Shown here in pieces: positions 63,950-64,000 of a stretch of 64,000 nucleotides of DNA. This stretch comes from Phytobacter palmae (GTDB lineage: Bacteria > Pseudomonadota > Gammaproteobacteria > Enterobacterales > Enterobacteriaceae), in assembly GCA_900112785.1 (NCBI GenBank), contig FONB01000016.1:1-64000 (forward strand), in the 5' to 3' direction. The translations under genes were made by a program, and so were the position numbers. The notes below the pieces were generated by a model. That model ran no database searches. It was not told the origin of the DNA and saw only the letters and a list, made by a program, of their open reading frames with translations. Every line of letters begins with the position of its first letter. Positions within the stretch are counted from its first letter, which is position 1.

Positions 63950-63977
63950 TTGACAGGATGTCAGTAATCAGTAATCT
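63950..63977 (+). promoter_or_regulatory. Promoter pointing out of the window
   Basis: Perfect TTGACA, 16-bp spacer, TAATCT. GCAATTGC (63940-63947), the core of the MarR operator, lies just upstream of the -35. The gene it serves is outside the window. Confidence 0.4.
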
Positions 63978-64000
63978 CATTTGTGGGAATAAATTCTCTA

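Overview
The window is chromosomal DNA from a member of the Enterobacteriaceae. The backbone gene order (barA, rlmD, relA, mazG, pyrG, eno, queE, queD, cysJIH, iap, cysG, cysDNC, ygbE, ftsB, ispDF, truD, surE, pcm, nlpD, rpoS, mutS) and the protein lengths match the Escherichia coli family. Several details fit the Enterobacter/Leclercia/Klebsiella side better than E. coli: no mazEF between relA and mazG, a glycerate kinase between gudD and barA, a second-type CysG directly upstream of cysDNC, and a hydroxyarylic acid decarboxylase operon between rpoS and mutS. I cannot assign a species.

Layout. 1-14.9 kb holds the end of glucarate catabolism, the BarA sensor, rRNA methylation, the stringent response, CTP synthesis, enolase, an accessory SDR/reductase and queuosine precursor synthesis. 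15.2-26.5 kb is sulfate assimilation (cysJIH, cysG, cysDNC), interrupted by iap and by the usual type I-E CRISPR-Cas site, where only a leader end and a truncated repeat remain. 26.6-32.9 kb is a dense housekeeping run for cell division, isoprenoid precursors, tRNA pseudouridylation, survival and repair proteins, and RpoS. 32.9-39.0 kb holds the decarboxylase operon with its divergent MarR regulator, an OsmC-type protein and mutS.

After mutS, where E. coli carries ygbA/fhlA and hydrogenase genes, the window changes character. 39.0-51.1 kb is AT-rich: an omptin protease, a ToxR-like membrane regulator with a frameshifted FidL-like partner, a soluble winged-helix regulator, a chaperone-usher fimbrial operon with two chaperones, and a LuxR-type regulator. 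51.3-63.8 kb is a higher-GC accessory region of stress and resistance-type genes: an AraC fragment, a MocR regulator, an acetyltransferase, an AhpD-like protein, a nu-class GST with an SMR exporter, a thioesterase, a RidA protein, a cupin, an NAD(P)-dependent SDR and a MarR regulator, ending in a two-gene operon for a second pyruvate dehydrogenase E1 and a second DXS.

The most interesting system is in the last 10 kb. The perfect palindrome TTGCAATTGCAA lies directly on the -10 element of the GST-SMR operon and of the marR gene, and a near-perfect copy lies in front of the pyruvate dehydrogenase E1/DXS operon. I infer one MarR regulon that links detoxification (GST), efflux (SMR) and spare copies of two thiamine diphosphate enzymes that both use pyruvate. 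This is what an inducible resistance system against a pyruvate-mimic or ThDP-enzyme inhibitor could look like; the idea is untested. Other points are the CRISPR-Cas deletion scar downstream of iap, a homopolymer frameshift in the FidL-like gene, and duplicated operator sequences in front of the decarboxylase operon.
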